Shown here one piece after another: positions 7,658 through 15,478 of a stretch of DNA of 41,901 nucleotides. Position 1 is the first letter of the stretch; each line of letters starts with the position of its first letter. Position numbers and translations under genes: made by a program. A model generated the notes under the pieces. It was given only the letters and a program-made list of their open reading frames with translations, was not told where the DNA came from and ran no database searches. Source of the stretch: Bacteroidota bacterium (GTDB lineage Bacteria; Bacteroidota; Bacteroidia; Bacteroidales; JAADGE01); contig JAJRUH010000106.1 of NCBI GenBank assembly GCA_024277895.1, positions 1 to 41,901 of the forward strand, in the 5' to 3' direction.

Positions 7658-9691
7658 TTACCCTCTTAATGAAAGTCTTATTTTATCGTTTAAAATAAAT
7701 TTTTCGTAAAAGGGGATAATACTGAGGGATTTTGAATAAACGAGAGAGTAGAAATAAGCAAATTGTTGAGAAATATTATAAGGACCGAGATGATAAATTA
7801 AATGTAATCCGAAATTTTTTTGTTTGTAACTTGCAGTAATTTGTGCAACATTGTAGCGTTGCTCTCCTAATCTGTCTTCGTAAGAAATACCGTTTAAAAA
7901 AAAGGAATATTTGTAAACAGATGTAAGTCCGTATTTAGCTGAAAAAGTAAAAGAATTATCGTTAAATTTATTATAAATACGTGCTCCCGCCTCTAACATC
8001 CCTGTATATGTTGAAAATATATCGGCAGGATCATAAAAATAAAAATTATTTGTGCTTTCGTAGTCTAAATTCGGACCTGCATATATGTATATATTTTTCG
8101 GGGTATAATATCCGATTTGTAATTTTAGTTTTTGAAATTTATTATATCTTTCTGATGTTATTTCGGTATTTGTAATAATTATCGGATGATAGCTTTGACT
8201 AAAATATTGCATACTTAGAAACTTGTTTTTATTTACCGGAGAATTAATAAGTGCTTCGGTATATTGTCTTCCTTGAGAATATCCGTAATAAAAAGGTGAG
8301 CCGTAATCGCTTCTGATATTATAACGAATTGTTTTTATTTTTCCGGATAAACCGGCTCTGTATCCCCATCCGTTGTATGTTCTGTTTACGACAAATCTGT
8401 TATATTCGGAAATGCTGTTTCCGAAAAGAAAGAAAATATTGTTTCGTAAAAAATTAGAAGAAATCTTACCGAAACCAAGTTTAAAATTATCCGAAAAATT
8501 TTTATCTTCGGAATATACTGCACCTGCTTCTATTGTAACAGGGAATGAAAATTTTTGGGAGTAATCCAAAGCATAGTTTTGAATATCTCTCACAAGTCTT
8601 TTTGTATAAGCACCTTTAATTATAGTATTTTTATTGATTTTTTGTGATATATATATACCTCTGCCGTACATACTTCTTTCAAATGTTCCGGTGTAATCTC
8701 CGAGAAAAATTGTAGTTTTATTACTGTTAAATTGTGTTTCTACTCGGCTGTTTATCCATAAATTTGCTCCTGTTTGTCTGTTGAAATTTTCAAAAGAATA
8801 AGATATTTCTTTTTTATTTTCTAATAAAATGTTACCGAAAGCCATTCCTATATATACCGGTTTAGAATTACCGAAAATATTAAAGGCGGTAAATTCTAAA
8901 TTTAAAGGTTTTTTGTATTCCGGAGCTTCATTCTTATATTTCCAATCAATATATTTAAACCAAATAGTTTTTTTTATAATTGAATCATGAAGATTAATAT
9001 CAATAATTAATTTATGTACGCGATATTTTTTATAATCAATTTGATTGTTTAGAATTACATCATACTTTATTTTTTTAGAATTTCCGGAGTTTACGCTTAA
9101 ATGATCAATATTTATTTTCTCATGATCTTTTTCAACTGATAAACTTTTGTCGGGGGTAAAATTAATTGTGATAAGTTCATCGATGTTTCCCAAATTTTCA
9201 ATGTTTATTTCGAAACTTGATTTTAATTGTTTTTGGTTAAAATATGCAGATGTTTTACTTGTACTGATTTTTACATTTGATAATACGGGTATTTTTACAA
9301 ACGAATATACTGTATTAAAAATCGAACCCTTTTCATCATTTATAATTGCTACAACTGCATATCCTACACCCCCGTTTGCATGTTTGGATAATGAAACTCT
9401 CACGGGAACAGATGTTTCCGCATAAGATTGTAATGTTATTTTCTCGTAGGTATTTCCTATAAACTTCCAATCTTTTGGTGTGTTAAATTGAACATTAAAC
9501 GATACAGGTTTGTCAGTTTTATTTTTTATGTATAAAATATTAAAGAAAGATTTCCCTTGTTCTACTTCTACCTGATCTTTCAAAAAACGAACTTCTATGT
9601 CTCCTTTATTTAGGGTATTTTGACTTAGTCCTGAATATACGATAATTGTCAGGGCAAATAACAAGAGCAAATATTTTTTTTGAAAAGTCAT
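7658..9691 (-). CDS. N-terminal part of interrupted outer-membrane barrel protein (putative usher-like)
   Basis: A 677-residue product with a signal peptide ending ...IIVYSGLSQ. Two Ig-like domains follow (about 28-130 and 135-245; the first resembles NEW3-type domains, with FFNILYIKNKTDKPVSFNV). From about 260 to the end come alternating aromatic strands typical of an outer-membrane beta barrel (WINSRVETQFNS, YGRGIYISQKI, GYSQGRQYTEALI). It ends abruptly at LSLRG in mid-barrel. It follows two small secreted proteins, and a PapD-like chaperone is encoded divergently nearby. The usher role is an inference from this context; I see no sequence motif that proves it. Confidence 0.75.
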   Translation of the reverse strand: MTFQKKYLLLLFALTIIVYSGLSQNTLNKGDIEVRFLKDQVEVEQGKSFFNILYIKNKTDKPVSFNVQFNTPKDWKFIGNTYEKITLQSYAETSVPVRVSLSKHANGGVGYAVVAIINDEKGSIFNTVYSFVKIPVLSNVKISTSKTSAYFNQKQLKSSFEINIENLGNIDELITINFTPDKSLSVEKDHEKINIDHLSVNSGNSKKIKYDVILNNQIDYKKYRVHKLIIDINLHDSIIKKTIWFKYIDWKYKNEAPEYKKPLNLEFTAFNIFGNSKPVYIGMAFGNILLENKKEISYSFENFNRQTGANLWINSRVETQFNSNKTTIFLGDYTGTFERSMYGRGIYISQKINKNTIIKGAYTKRLVRDIQNYALDYSQKFSFPVTIEAGAVYSEDKNFSDNFKLGFGKISSNFLRNNIFFLFGNSISEYNRFVVNRTYNGWGYRAGLSGKIKTIRYNIRSDYGSPFYYGYSQGRQYTEALINSPVNKNKFLSMQYFSQSYHPIIITNTEITSERYNKFQKLKLQIGYYTPKNIYIYAGPNLDYESTNNFYFYDPADIFSTYTGMLEAGARIYNKFNDNSFTFSAKYGLTSVYKYSFFLNGISYEDRLGEQRYNVAQITASYKQKNFGLHLIYHLGPYNISQQFAYFYSLVYSKSLSIIPFYEKFILNDKIRLSLRG

Positions 9692-9784
9692 AAATAAATT
9701 GGATCAATTTCCGATTACTTCTGTTGTCGTTTTTTCTTTCTTTAATTAAAATTTATGTTACTAAAAATAAAAGATATTAAGAAA

Positions 9785-10267
9785 TTACTCTCCCATAAGT
9801 GTAAATAGCAAATCTACGACATAGTAATCAGAATTCTTCCCAAGCAGAGAATTAGTAACTCCGCACCGATAACTTACTGATACTGTAACCGTTCCCGGAG
9901 CGGTTTCGGCTGCCCCCGTTAATAATGAGATGTCGGTATTAGTGAGAAATTGGTATCCGGCAGATGTTCCGGCTCCGGTAGCTTGAAGTTCCAGTATATC
10001 CAAATTTAAAGTATTTCCGCCGGCTCCGTTTATTTGCGGAGTTAATGCTTTTACATCAATTCTCCAATTAGGAAAAGAGTTCGCAACAGTTGTATCTTTA
10101 TAGTACACCACAAATTTGGTAAAATCATTATAAGTAATCCCTGTTTGGTATTTTTGGTAAGAATTAAAATAAAAATTTACCGAACTTCCTGAACTTATGT
10201 TTAACCTCGCTTGACCAAATAATGAAATACTTGACCAAATAAATAAAACAACCAACAGCTTTTTCAT
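9785..10267 (-). CDS. Small secreted protein, candidate fibre subunit 2
   Basis: A 160-residue protein with a clear signal peptide (MKKLLVVLFIWSSISLFGQ). I use the ATG at 10267 instead of a TTG at 10294 because the signal peptide then begins at once. The mature chain opens ARLNISSGSSVNFYFNSYQ and closes SDYYVVDLLFTLMGE. Both ends match the neighbouring gene (RLNITSGGNLEYVVNT and RYVVNAIIELSQ), so the two are paralogues. An all-beta, Gly/Thr-rich mature chain with a conserved hydrophobic C-terminal strand fits a pilin-like or coat-like subunit. Function is inferred from similarity and the barrel and chaperone genes beside it. Confidence 0.7.
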   Translation of the reverse strand: MKKLLVVLFIWSSISLFGQARLNISSGSSVNFYFNSYQKYQTGITYNDFTKFVVYYKDTTVANSFPNWRIDVKALTPQINGAGGNTLNLDILELQATGAGTSAGYQFLTNTDISLLTGAAETAPGTVTVSVSYRCGVTNSLLGKNSDYYVVDLLFTLMGE

Positions 10268-10331
10268 ATTCTTTTCTGTATCAATTTTATTCAATTATAT
10301 TGAAATGAAATTATTGATAATACTATAAAGG

Positions 10332-10360
10332 AAAAATCCGGATATTGAATTCGGATTTTT
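10332..10360 (-). terminator. Terminator-like hairpin between the two candidate subunits
   Basis: AAAAATCCG at 10332-10340 pairs with CGGATTTTT at 10352-10360 around an 11-nt loop. Read leftward the right half ends in a short T-run. It lies between subunit 1 (ending 10383) and subunit 2 (starting 10267), where a partial terminator would make the first subunit more abundant than the downstream barrel protein. Confidence 0.6.
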
Positions 10361-10382
10361 CCAAAAGAATTATGACAAGGTT

Positions 10383-10982
10383 TTAATGCTGTGATAATTC
10401 TATTATTGCATTTACAACATATCTGTCAGAAGTAATACTTTGTTGTAACAATGATGAAGTATTCATTCCTCCCCCTTCGTTTGTTCCGAGTCTCCATTGT
10501 ATAACAAAAGCATTTTGATTAATATCGCCGGCCCCGAGTCCGGGAAAATTACCGTCTATAATAGTTGTGCCGGCATTTGATAATGCAATAACAGTATTTT
10601 GTAAATTCCAGTTTGTTCCGTCAACACCGGTTGCACCGGCGTCCGGGGCAACTAAATAACCTAAATTATCTAACGGAATAGTGTGAGTAGCATCATCAAC
10701 ACCTATAAAAGTAGCAGCATCTGCAGTAAGTGTAACATCAAAATCAACAGAAGATGCAACGGTGAAATGTGTATCGTAACGAGCATTTTGAGCAATACCG
10801 TTGGTATATTGGTCAATTGTGTTTACAACATATTCCAGATTTCCTCCGCTGGTAATATTTAATCTTAATATAGAATTAAGTGTTACGCCTACGGGGATAA
10901 CACCGGAATCGGAAACAGGTTGTGAAAAAGCTGCAGTTACTGAAAATAATACTGCGGTTAATAAAATAGTCAATTTCTTCAT
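10383..10982 (-). CDS. Small secreted protein, candidate major fibre subunit 1
   Basis: A 199-residue protein with a signal peptide (MKKLTILLTAVLFSVTAAFS, cleaved near QPVSD). The mature protein is acidic, rich in Thr, Asn, Gly and Ala, with few Lys, and predicted all-beta. The segment ILRLNITSGGNLEYVVNT and the last strand RYVVNAIIELSQH recur in the next gene. It resembles small periplasmic or coat-type subunits that chaperones of the PapD class deliver, but I do not recognise a named family. It is followed by a terminator-like hairpin at 10332-10360. The 100 bp upstream to the phosphatase gene are AT-rich and could hold its own promoter. Confidence 0.7.
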   Translation of the reverse strand: MKKLTILLTAVLFSVTAAFSQPVSDSGVIPVGVTLNSILRLNITSGGNLEYVVNTIDQYTNGIAQNARYDTHFTVASSVDFDVTLTADAATFIGVDDATHTIPLDNLGYLVAPDAGATGVDGTNWNLQNTVIALSNAGTTIIDGNFPGLGAGDINQNAFVIQWRLGTNEGGGMNTSSLLQQSITSDRYVVNAIIELSQH

Positions 10983-11082
10983 GATATTAGTATTTTTGGT
11001 TAATGAAAATGATTTTAAAGTTAATAAGTATAATAAAGTACTAAAGTATAAAAATAGAACAAAATATTATAATATCCAAATT

Positions 11083-12990
11083 TTATTGAGGAAACAGTTT
11101 AAATCCGATAATGACAATATCGTCAACTTGTTCTAAATTACCCTGCCATTTTTTTAAAAACATATCTAAAATATCTCTTTGTTCGTTTAAGGGTTTGTTA
11201 TGTATGTCTCCTAATAAACTTCTGAAAAATTTAGTCATAAGCTTTCGTCCGGTTTGTTCTCCTATTTGGTCTGCATATCCGTCAGAAAATATGTAAACTG
11301 TTGTCGGACTGTCAATTTCGATACTTGTTGTTTTAAATTTAATCTGTTCATTTCTATCATATAAAATGCCTCCGATAGGTTTTATACTTCCTTTTACACG
11401 ATGCAGTTTATTATCTTTAATATAAATGACAGGATTTTTTGCACCTGAAAATTCCAATAAATTATTTTCGGGACTGTAACTGCAAAGAGCCATATCCATT
11501 CCGTCTCTGTTTGATGATTCGTTTTGTCTTAATGATTTTCTTATTCCGTTATGTAATTCATCAAGTATTTTGCCCGGTTTAAATATCTTTTGTTGTTCTA
11601 CTATATTATCAAGTAAATTGTAACTTAACATTGATAAAAAAGCCCCGGGAATTCCGTGTCCGGTACAATCAATAGCAGAAACAAATATATTTTGATGCCG
11701 GTCAGATTTTTCGGGATTTACGATAACATCTTTAAACCAGTAAAAGTCGCCGCTTACTTTATCTCTCGGTTTGAATAATATAAAAGATTCAGGTATTAAT
11801 TTTTGAAGTGAATTTTGACTCGGTAACATTGATTTTTGGATATTTACAGCATAATTAATACTTGCCTTAATATCTTTGTTTTGTTCGTCGATTTTATTAA
11901 ATGCGTCTGTAAGTTCATTATTTTTTAATTCGATATTCCTTTTTTGGCGTTCTATTTCTTCATTTGTTTCATGCAATTGGCGGTTGTGTTTTTTTCTGCG
12001 TCTGATATTTAATACCAGAATAAAAGAAACAAAAAGAATAAGTGCAATAATTCCGATGCCGATAGTATAAACTAATCTTTGTTTTGCTTTTTCTTCTTTT
12101 GCCATTGCTTCACCGAGCAAACGATCTTTTTCAGCTTGTGCGTATTTACTTTGTTCAAGGGCAATAGCAGTTTCGGCAATTTTTAAAGAATCTTGTTTTG
12201 CTCTTATTGCTCTGTTTAAAGTGTCTTCTGCAATTTCTTTATTTTTTCTTATTAATTCTAATTCTAATTGTTTGGCTCTGTTTTCAGATTCTTTCATGCT
12301 TATTTCGGCAACTGACTTAATTCGTTCTTCACTGACACGCTCTTTTGATTGACTCTTCTCATAATGTTGCCTGTAAGTAGCAAATTTATCCATATATTCG
12401 GCAGCTTTTTGCATATTTCCGGCTTTCTGATAATTTTCTGCAAGCATATTATAACTGATAAGAACCAGTTTAGGTTCTTGTATTCGGTTTGCAATATCCA
12501 AAGCTTTAAGAATATTTAATATGGCATTTTTATAATCTTGCTGAACAGAAAGAATGTATGCAAAATCCAGTAAGCCCGATGCAATTTCTTTTTCGTTACC
12601 GATACTTTTGCGAATTTTTAAACTTTGTTGAAAATACCTGAGTGATTTATCATATTTATCCATATTAGAATAAATCAATCCGATATTACTGTATATTTTC
12701 ATAACTTTTTTAAAGTCTTTTATTTTTCCGTAAAGTTTTGCAGATTCATTTAAGTAAGGAATTGCTTTTTCTCCGACATTTTTTTCAAAACAATAAAGAC
12801 CGGCTTTATAATATGAATTGGCTGCATCTTTTATATTATCATTACCGATATCATTATTGGCATCATTAATAAAGGCATTAATATTTTTTTTATCTTTTGC
12901 GGAAAGTTGTCCGAAACTTACATTGGAGGATATAACAATAATTATTATAAGAAATAATTTATATAAAATTTGTTGTTTTTTTATGTTCAT
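11083..12990 (-). CDS. TPR-containing SpoIIE/PP2C-type serine phosphatase (SiaA-like role possible)
   Basis: A 635-residue sensor phosphatase. It has a signal peptide (about 1-27, ending NVSFGQ), four to five TPRs (about 30-205, extracytoplasmic), a long coiled coil (220-300), one membrane helix (306-328), a second short coiled coil and a cytoplasmic SpoIIE domain (about 385-635). Metal ligands are present: SGDFYW (Asp 415), AIDCTGHGIPG (Asp 441), DGMDMAL, FSDGYAD and the final DDIVIIGF. Such enzymes dephosphorylate STAS-type or SiaC-type proteins; a SiaB-like kinase and a SiaC-like protein are encoded 2.5-4 kb away. It heads the leftward subunit and barrel genes. The TPR-TM-SpoIIE layout is common in Bacteroidota. 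Confidence 0.88.
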   Translation of the reverse strand: MNIKKQQILYKLFLIIIIVISSNVSFGQLSAKDKKNINAFINDANNDIGNDNIKDAANSYYKAGLYCFEKNVGEKAIPYLNESAKLYGKIKDFKKVMKIYSNIGLIYSNMDKYDKSLRYFQQSLKIRKSIGNEKEIASGLLDFAYILSVQQDYKNAILNILKALDIANRIQEPKLVLISYNMLAENYQKAGNMQKAAEYMDKFATYRQHYEKSQSKERVSEERIKSVAEISMKESENRAKQLELELIRKNKEIAEDTLNRAIRAKQDSLKIAETAIALEQSKYAQAEKDRLLGEAMAKEEKAKQRLVYTIGIGIIALILFVSFILVLNIRRRKKHNRQLHETNEEIERQKRNIELKNNELTDAFNKIDEQNKDIKASINYAVNIQKSMLPSQNSLQKLIPESFILFKPRDKVSGDFYWFKDVIVNPEKSDRHQNIFVSAIDCTGHGIPGAFLSMLSYNLLDNIVEQQKIFKPGKILDELHNGIRKSLRQNESSNRDGMDMALCSYSPENNLLEFSGAKNPVIYIKDNKLHRVKGSIKPIGGILYDRNEQIKFKTTSIEIDSPTTVYIFSDGYADQIGEQTGRKLMTKFFRSLLGDIHNKPLNEQRDILDMFLKKWQGNLEQVDDIVIIGFKLFPQ

Positions 12991-13125
12991 ATTTCTTTCT
13001 TTGCAATCATAAAAAATATTTCAAAAAAACTGTAAATAGTTGAAAATCAGGCTTTGGTGTTGTGATTTTTCAGGTATTTCGGTTTTTGCAGTTTCAAATA
13101 ATTATGAAAATTAATAATAAATATC

Positions 13126-13133
13126 TATATTTG
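13126..13133 (+). promoter_or_regulatory. Candidate -7 box (TATATTTG) for chaperone and MORN genes
   Basis: TATATTTG fits the Bacteroidota -7 consensus and lies 40 bp before the ATG at 13174, in the 183-bp divergent spacer between the phosphatase gene and the chaperone gene. No TTG lies at the expected -33 distance, so the call is partial. Confidence 0.45.
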
Positions 13134-13173
13134 AAAATATAAAACTAAATTATTTTTCCTAAACTCCCAAAAA

Positions 13174-14025
13174 ATGCAAAAAATTAATTTATTTTTAATA
13201 GGTTTAATTTTTATTATTCCGCTGAAAATTAAAGCTCAGGATTTTGAAGTGGCTCCTGTAAAAATGAATTTCAGAGTTGATCCGGAAGAGTCTCAAACAA
13301 AAATTCTTTCTGTGAAAAATCATTCAAATTTCAGAACTTCTTTTACAATTTCATTTGCTGATTTTATTATTGATAAAAACGGTAACAAACAAGCAATTGA
13401 AAAAAATTCGTCCAAAACTTCCTGTACTGAATGGATAACACCTGAAAAAACTTTTTTTGACATTAATCCGAATGAACAAGTTAAAATAAAAATTACCATG
13501 CATCCGCCGATTGATGATTATACAACACGCTGGGCATTAATGTATATTCAAACAGTTAATGAAAAAACAAGTTTTGATGTTGAAGAAGGTGTTGGTGCGG
13601 GAGTCAGATTAAGCGGACGAATTGCTGTAGCAATATACAGAGATCCCATTGTTAGACTGACACCTAAACTAAAAATAAAAGATTTAAGAGAAATCTCGGA
13701 TGCAGATTCAACGCATCGGTATTTTGTAACTGATATAACAAATGTCGGAAAAAATATTGCAAAATGTAAAGTTATGTTTATTGCATCAGATTTAAATACG
13801 GCTGAAGAATTTGATTTTGACCCTGTTTATTTAGATTCTTATCCGGGGTTTTTGAGACAAGTAAAATTTAAATTACCGAATACATTACCTCCGGGAAAAT
13901 ATTCTTTTGCCGTTTTGCTTGATTACGGAAAAGATGTTACAATTGAAGGCACTCGTTTAAATAAAACTTTAATTATTTTGCCGAAAAAGGACAGTAATAT
14001 TGAGAACAATAAAAATAAAAAGTGA
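13174..14025 (+). CDS. PapD-like periplasmic chaperone
   Basis: A 283-residue secreted protein (signal peptide to about residue 22, ending KIKAQ). It has two Ig-like domains, as in fimbrial chaperones. Domain 1 (about 24-150) shows FEVAPVKMNFRVDPEESQTK, then KILSVKNHSNFRTSFTI and the PNEQVKIKITMHPP strand. Domain 2 (about 165-270) shows DITNVGKNIAKCKV and LPPGKYSFAVLLDYG. Such chaperones bind subunits by donor-strand complementation and pass them to an usher. It is encoded divergently from the subunit and barrel genes. Its TGA overlaps the GTG of the MORN gene by 4 bp. The classical subunit-anchoring Arg/Lys pair cannot be assigned with certainty by eye. Confidence 0.75.
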   Translation: MQKINLFLIGLIFIIPLKIKAQDFEVAPVKMNFRVDPEESQTKILSVKNHSNFRTSFTISFADFIIDKNGNKQAIEKNSSKTSCTEWITPEKTFFDINPNEQVKIKITMHPPIDDYTTRWALMYIQTVNEKTSFDVEEGVGAGVRLSGRIAVAIYRDPIVRLTPKLKIKDLREISDADSTHRYFVTDITNVGKNIAKCKVMFIASDLNTAEEFDFDPVYLDSYPGFLRQVKFKLPNTLPPGKYSFAVLLDYGKDVTIEGTRLNKTLIILPKKDSNIENNKNKK

Positions 14026-15074
14026 TACGAATCAGTCTTATTGTATTAATTCTTAATATTTTATCAATTTCGTCTTTCAGTCAGAAATTAATAAAAACTT
14101 TCTATGATATTGATAAAAATAATATTAAAGAAGAATATTATGCCTTTGTTAATAAACAGGATACAATAAAACACGGACATTATATTTATTATAATAAGTC
14201 CGGCGACAAGATACAGGAGGGAGAGTTTGTAAGAAATTTAATTGAGGGTAAATGGAAAATATATTATAAAAACGGAAAAATAAAATCAATTATAAATTTT
14301 AAAAAGAATAAAAGAAACGGCAGGTTTAAACATTTTTATGAAACCGGAGAAATAAAACAAACCGGAGTATATAAAAACGGATTTCCCGAAGGAGAAATAA
14401 TTACATATTATAAAAACGGAAACCCTAAAATCAAAGGGTATTATACAGACGGTGTTTTAAACGGGAAAGTTGAAAATTGCCGAGAAGACGGAACACTTGA
14501 GGATGTACAGAATTATGTATTAAATAAGCCTGTTGGTTTTTGGGAAGCATATTATGATACCGGAGAATTAAATTATAAAGGAAAAAAAATAAACGGATAT
14601 TATTCTGACAGTTTGTTTGTATATTATAAAAGCGGACATTTAGAACGAAAATGTTTTTATTCCGAAGGTCTTTTGCAGGGAAAACTAACCGCATATTATG
14701 AAACCGGACTTTTAATGGCAGAATATTATTACGAGAACGGTAAATTAAACGGGAATTATAAATCATATTATAAGAACGGGAGCATTGCAGAAACCGGGAA
14801 TTATAAAAATAATTCTCGATTCGGACATTGGAAATCTTATTATCCCGAAGGTCAGTTGTTTTCCGAAGGAAACTATAAAAACAGTTTATATGACGGTGTT
14901 TGGAATGTGTTCTATCCGAACGGAAAATTGAAACAAAACGGAAAATATATTAAGGGTAAAAAAGAGGGGATACAAAAAACATATTACGAAAGCGGTAATT
15001 TAAAAGAAATAACAAATTATAAAGCAGGCAAAAAAACAGGGAAAAACATATTATATAATGAAAAAATTAAATAA
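14022..15074 (+). CDS. MORN / YwqK-type repeat protein, secreted
   Basis: A 350-residue protein starting with GTG at 14022 (GTGA overlap with the chaperone stop), with an N-terminal hydrophobic signal (LIVLILNILSISSFSQ). The whole mature part is about 13 repeats of 22-24 residues of the form YY-x-NG-x-(3-6)-G-x-Y-x(2)-G-x(2)-G-x-W, as in MORN and YwqK-like proteins. Such repeats form elongated beta sheets and act as scaffolds or lipid or protein binders. YwqK in Bacillus is called an antitoxin, but that label does not carry over to secreted Bacteroidota members. Tight coupling to the chaperone suggests a role in the same surface structure. Confidence 0.8.
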   Translation: MIRISLIVLILNILSISSFSQKLIKTFYDIDKNNIKEEYYAFVNKQDTIKHGHYIYYNKSGDKIQEGEFVRNLIEGKWKIYYKNGKIKSIINFKKNKRNGRFKHFYETGEIKQTGVYKNGFPEGEIITYYKNGNPKIKGYYTDGVLNGKVENCREDGTLEDVQNYVLNKPVGFWEAYYDTGELNYKGKKINGYYSDSLFVYYKSGHLERKCFYSEGLLQGKLTAYYETGLLMAEYYYENGKLNGNYKSYYKNGSIAETGNYKNNSRFGHWKSYYPEGQLFSEGNYKNSLYDGVWNVFYPNGKLKQNGKYIKGKKEGIQKTYYESGNLKEITNYKAGKKTGKNILYNEKIK

Positions 15075-15130
15075 AACTATTATAAAAATTAGTGTTTGTA
15101 TGTAAATATGAGCCGAAATAAACATTAACA

Positions 15131-15160
15131 TTTGAATTTAGAAGAACTTTTGTATCTTTG
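15131..15160 (+). promoter_or_regulatory. Promoter of the SiaB-like gene (TTTG-N18-TATCTTTG)
   Basis: TTTG at 15131-15134 and TATCTTTG at 15153-15160 are separated by 18 nt, matching the Bacteroidota -33/-7 promoter. Transcription would start near 15167, at the target duplication of the MITE that now fills the leader of the gene starting at 15479. Confidence 0.6.
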
Positions 15161-15173
15161 GTCATTTGAATTA

Positions 15174-15422
15174 GGGCTTGCTGAAAAGCTCAGATGTGTG
15201 TCTATTTTGGATTTTGTGAGATGTAGATGTAGATGTATATAAATACTTCAAATTGAACAAAATACAAAAGAGATGTGCAGTTGAGCAGCAAAAATTTGGT
15301 AGTTTTATCAAAATAAGTGCAAGGGTTTTCAAGATGTTTTATTCAAAAACCTTGCACTTTATCGCAAAAGCACAAGTATAAAGTGTTGAATTACAATATA
15401 TTTAGCTTTTTTCAGCAAGCCC
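15174..15422 (+). mobile_element. MITE-like element, copy 1 (249 bp)
   Basis: Terminal inverted repeats: left GGGCTTGCTGAAAAGCTC, right (reversed) GGGCTTGCTGAAAAAAGCT. It is flanked by a 6-bp direct repeat GAATTA (15168-15173 and 15423-15428), the expected target duplication. Internally AAGTGCAAGG pairs with CCTTGCACTT to form a hairpin arm. It has three GATGTA hexamers where copy 2 has two. No open frame encodes a transposase, so it must be moved in trans. It lies within the leader of the SiaB-like gene and accounts for most of the 404-bp space between 15075 and 15478. Confidence 0.85.
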
Positions 15423-15478
15423 GAATTAATTGTGAATGTAAAAAATATATTGTTATTCTGTAAAAACACCTGAAAGCA

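Noticed and set aside
14022-15074. A toxin-antitoxin antitoxin (YwqK)
   Set aside because: The repeats match, but the protein is secreted and coupled to a chaperone gene with no toxin beside it.
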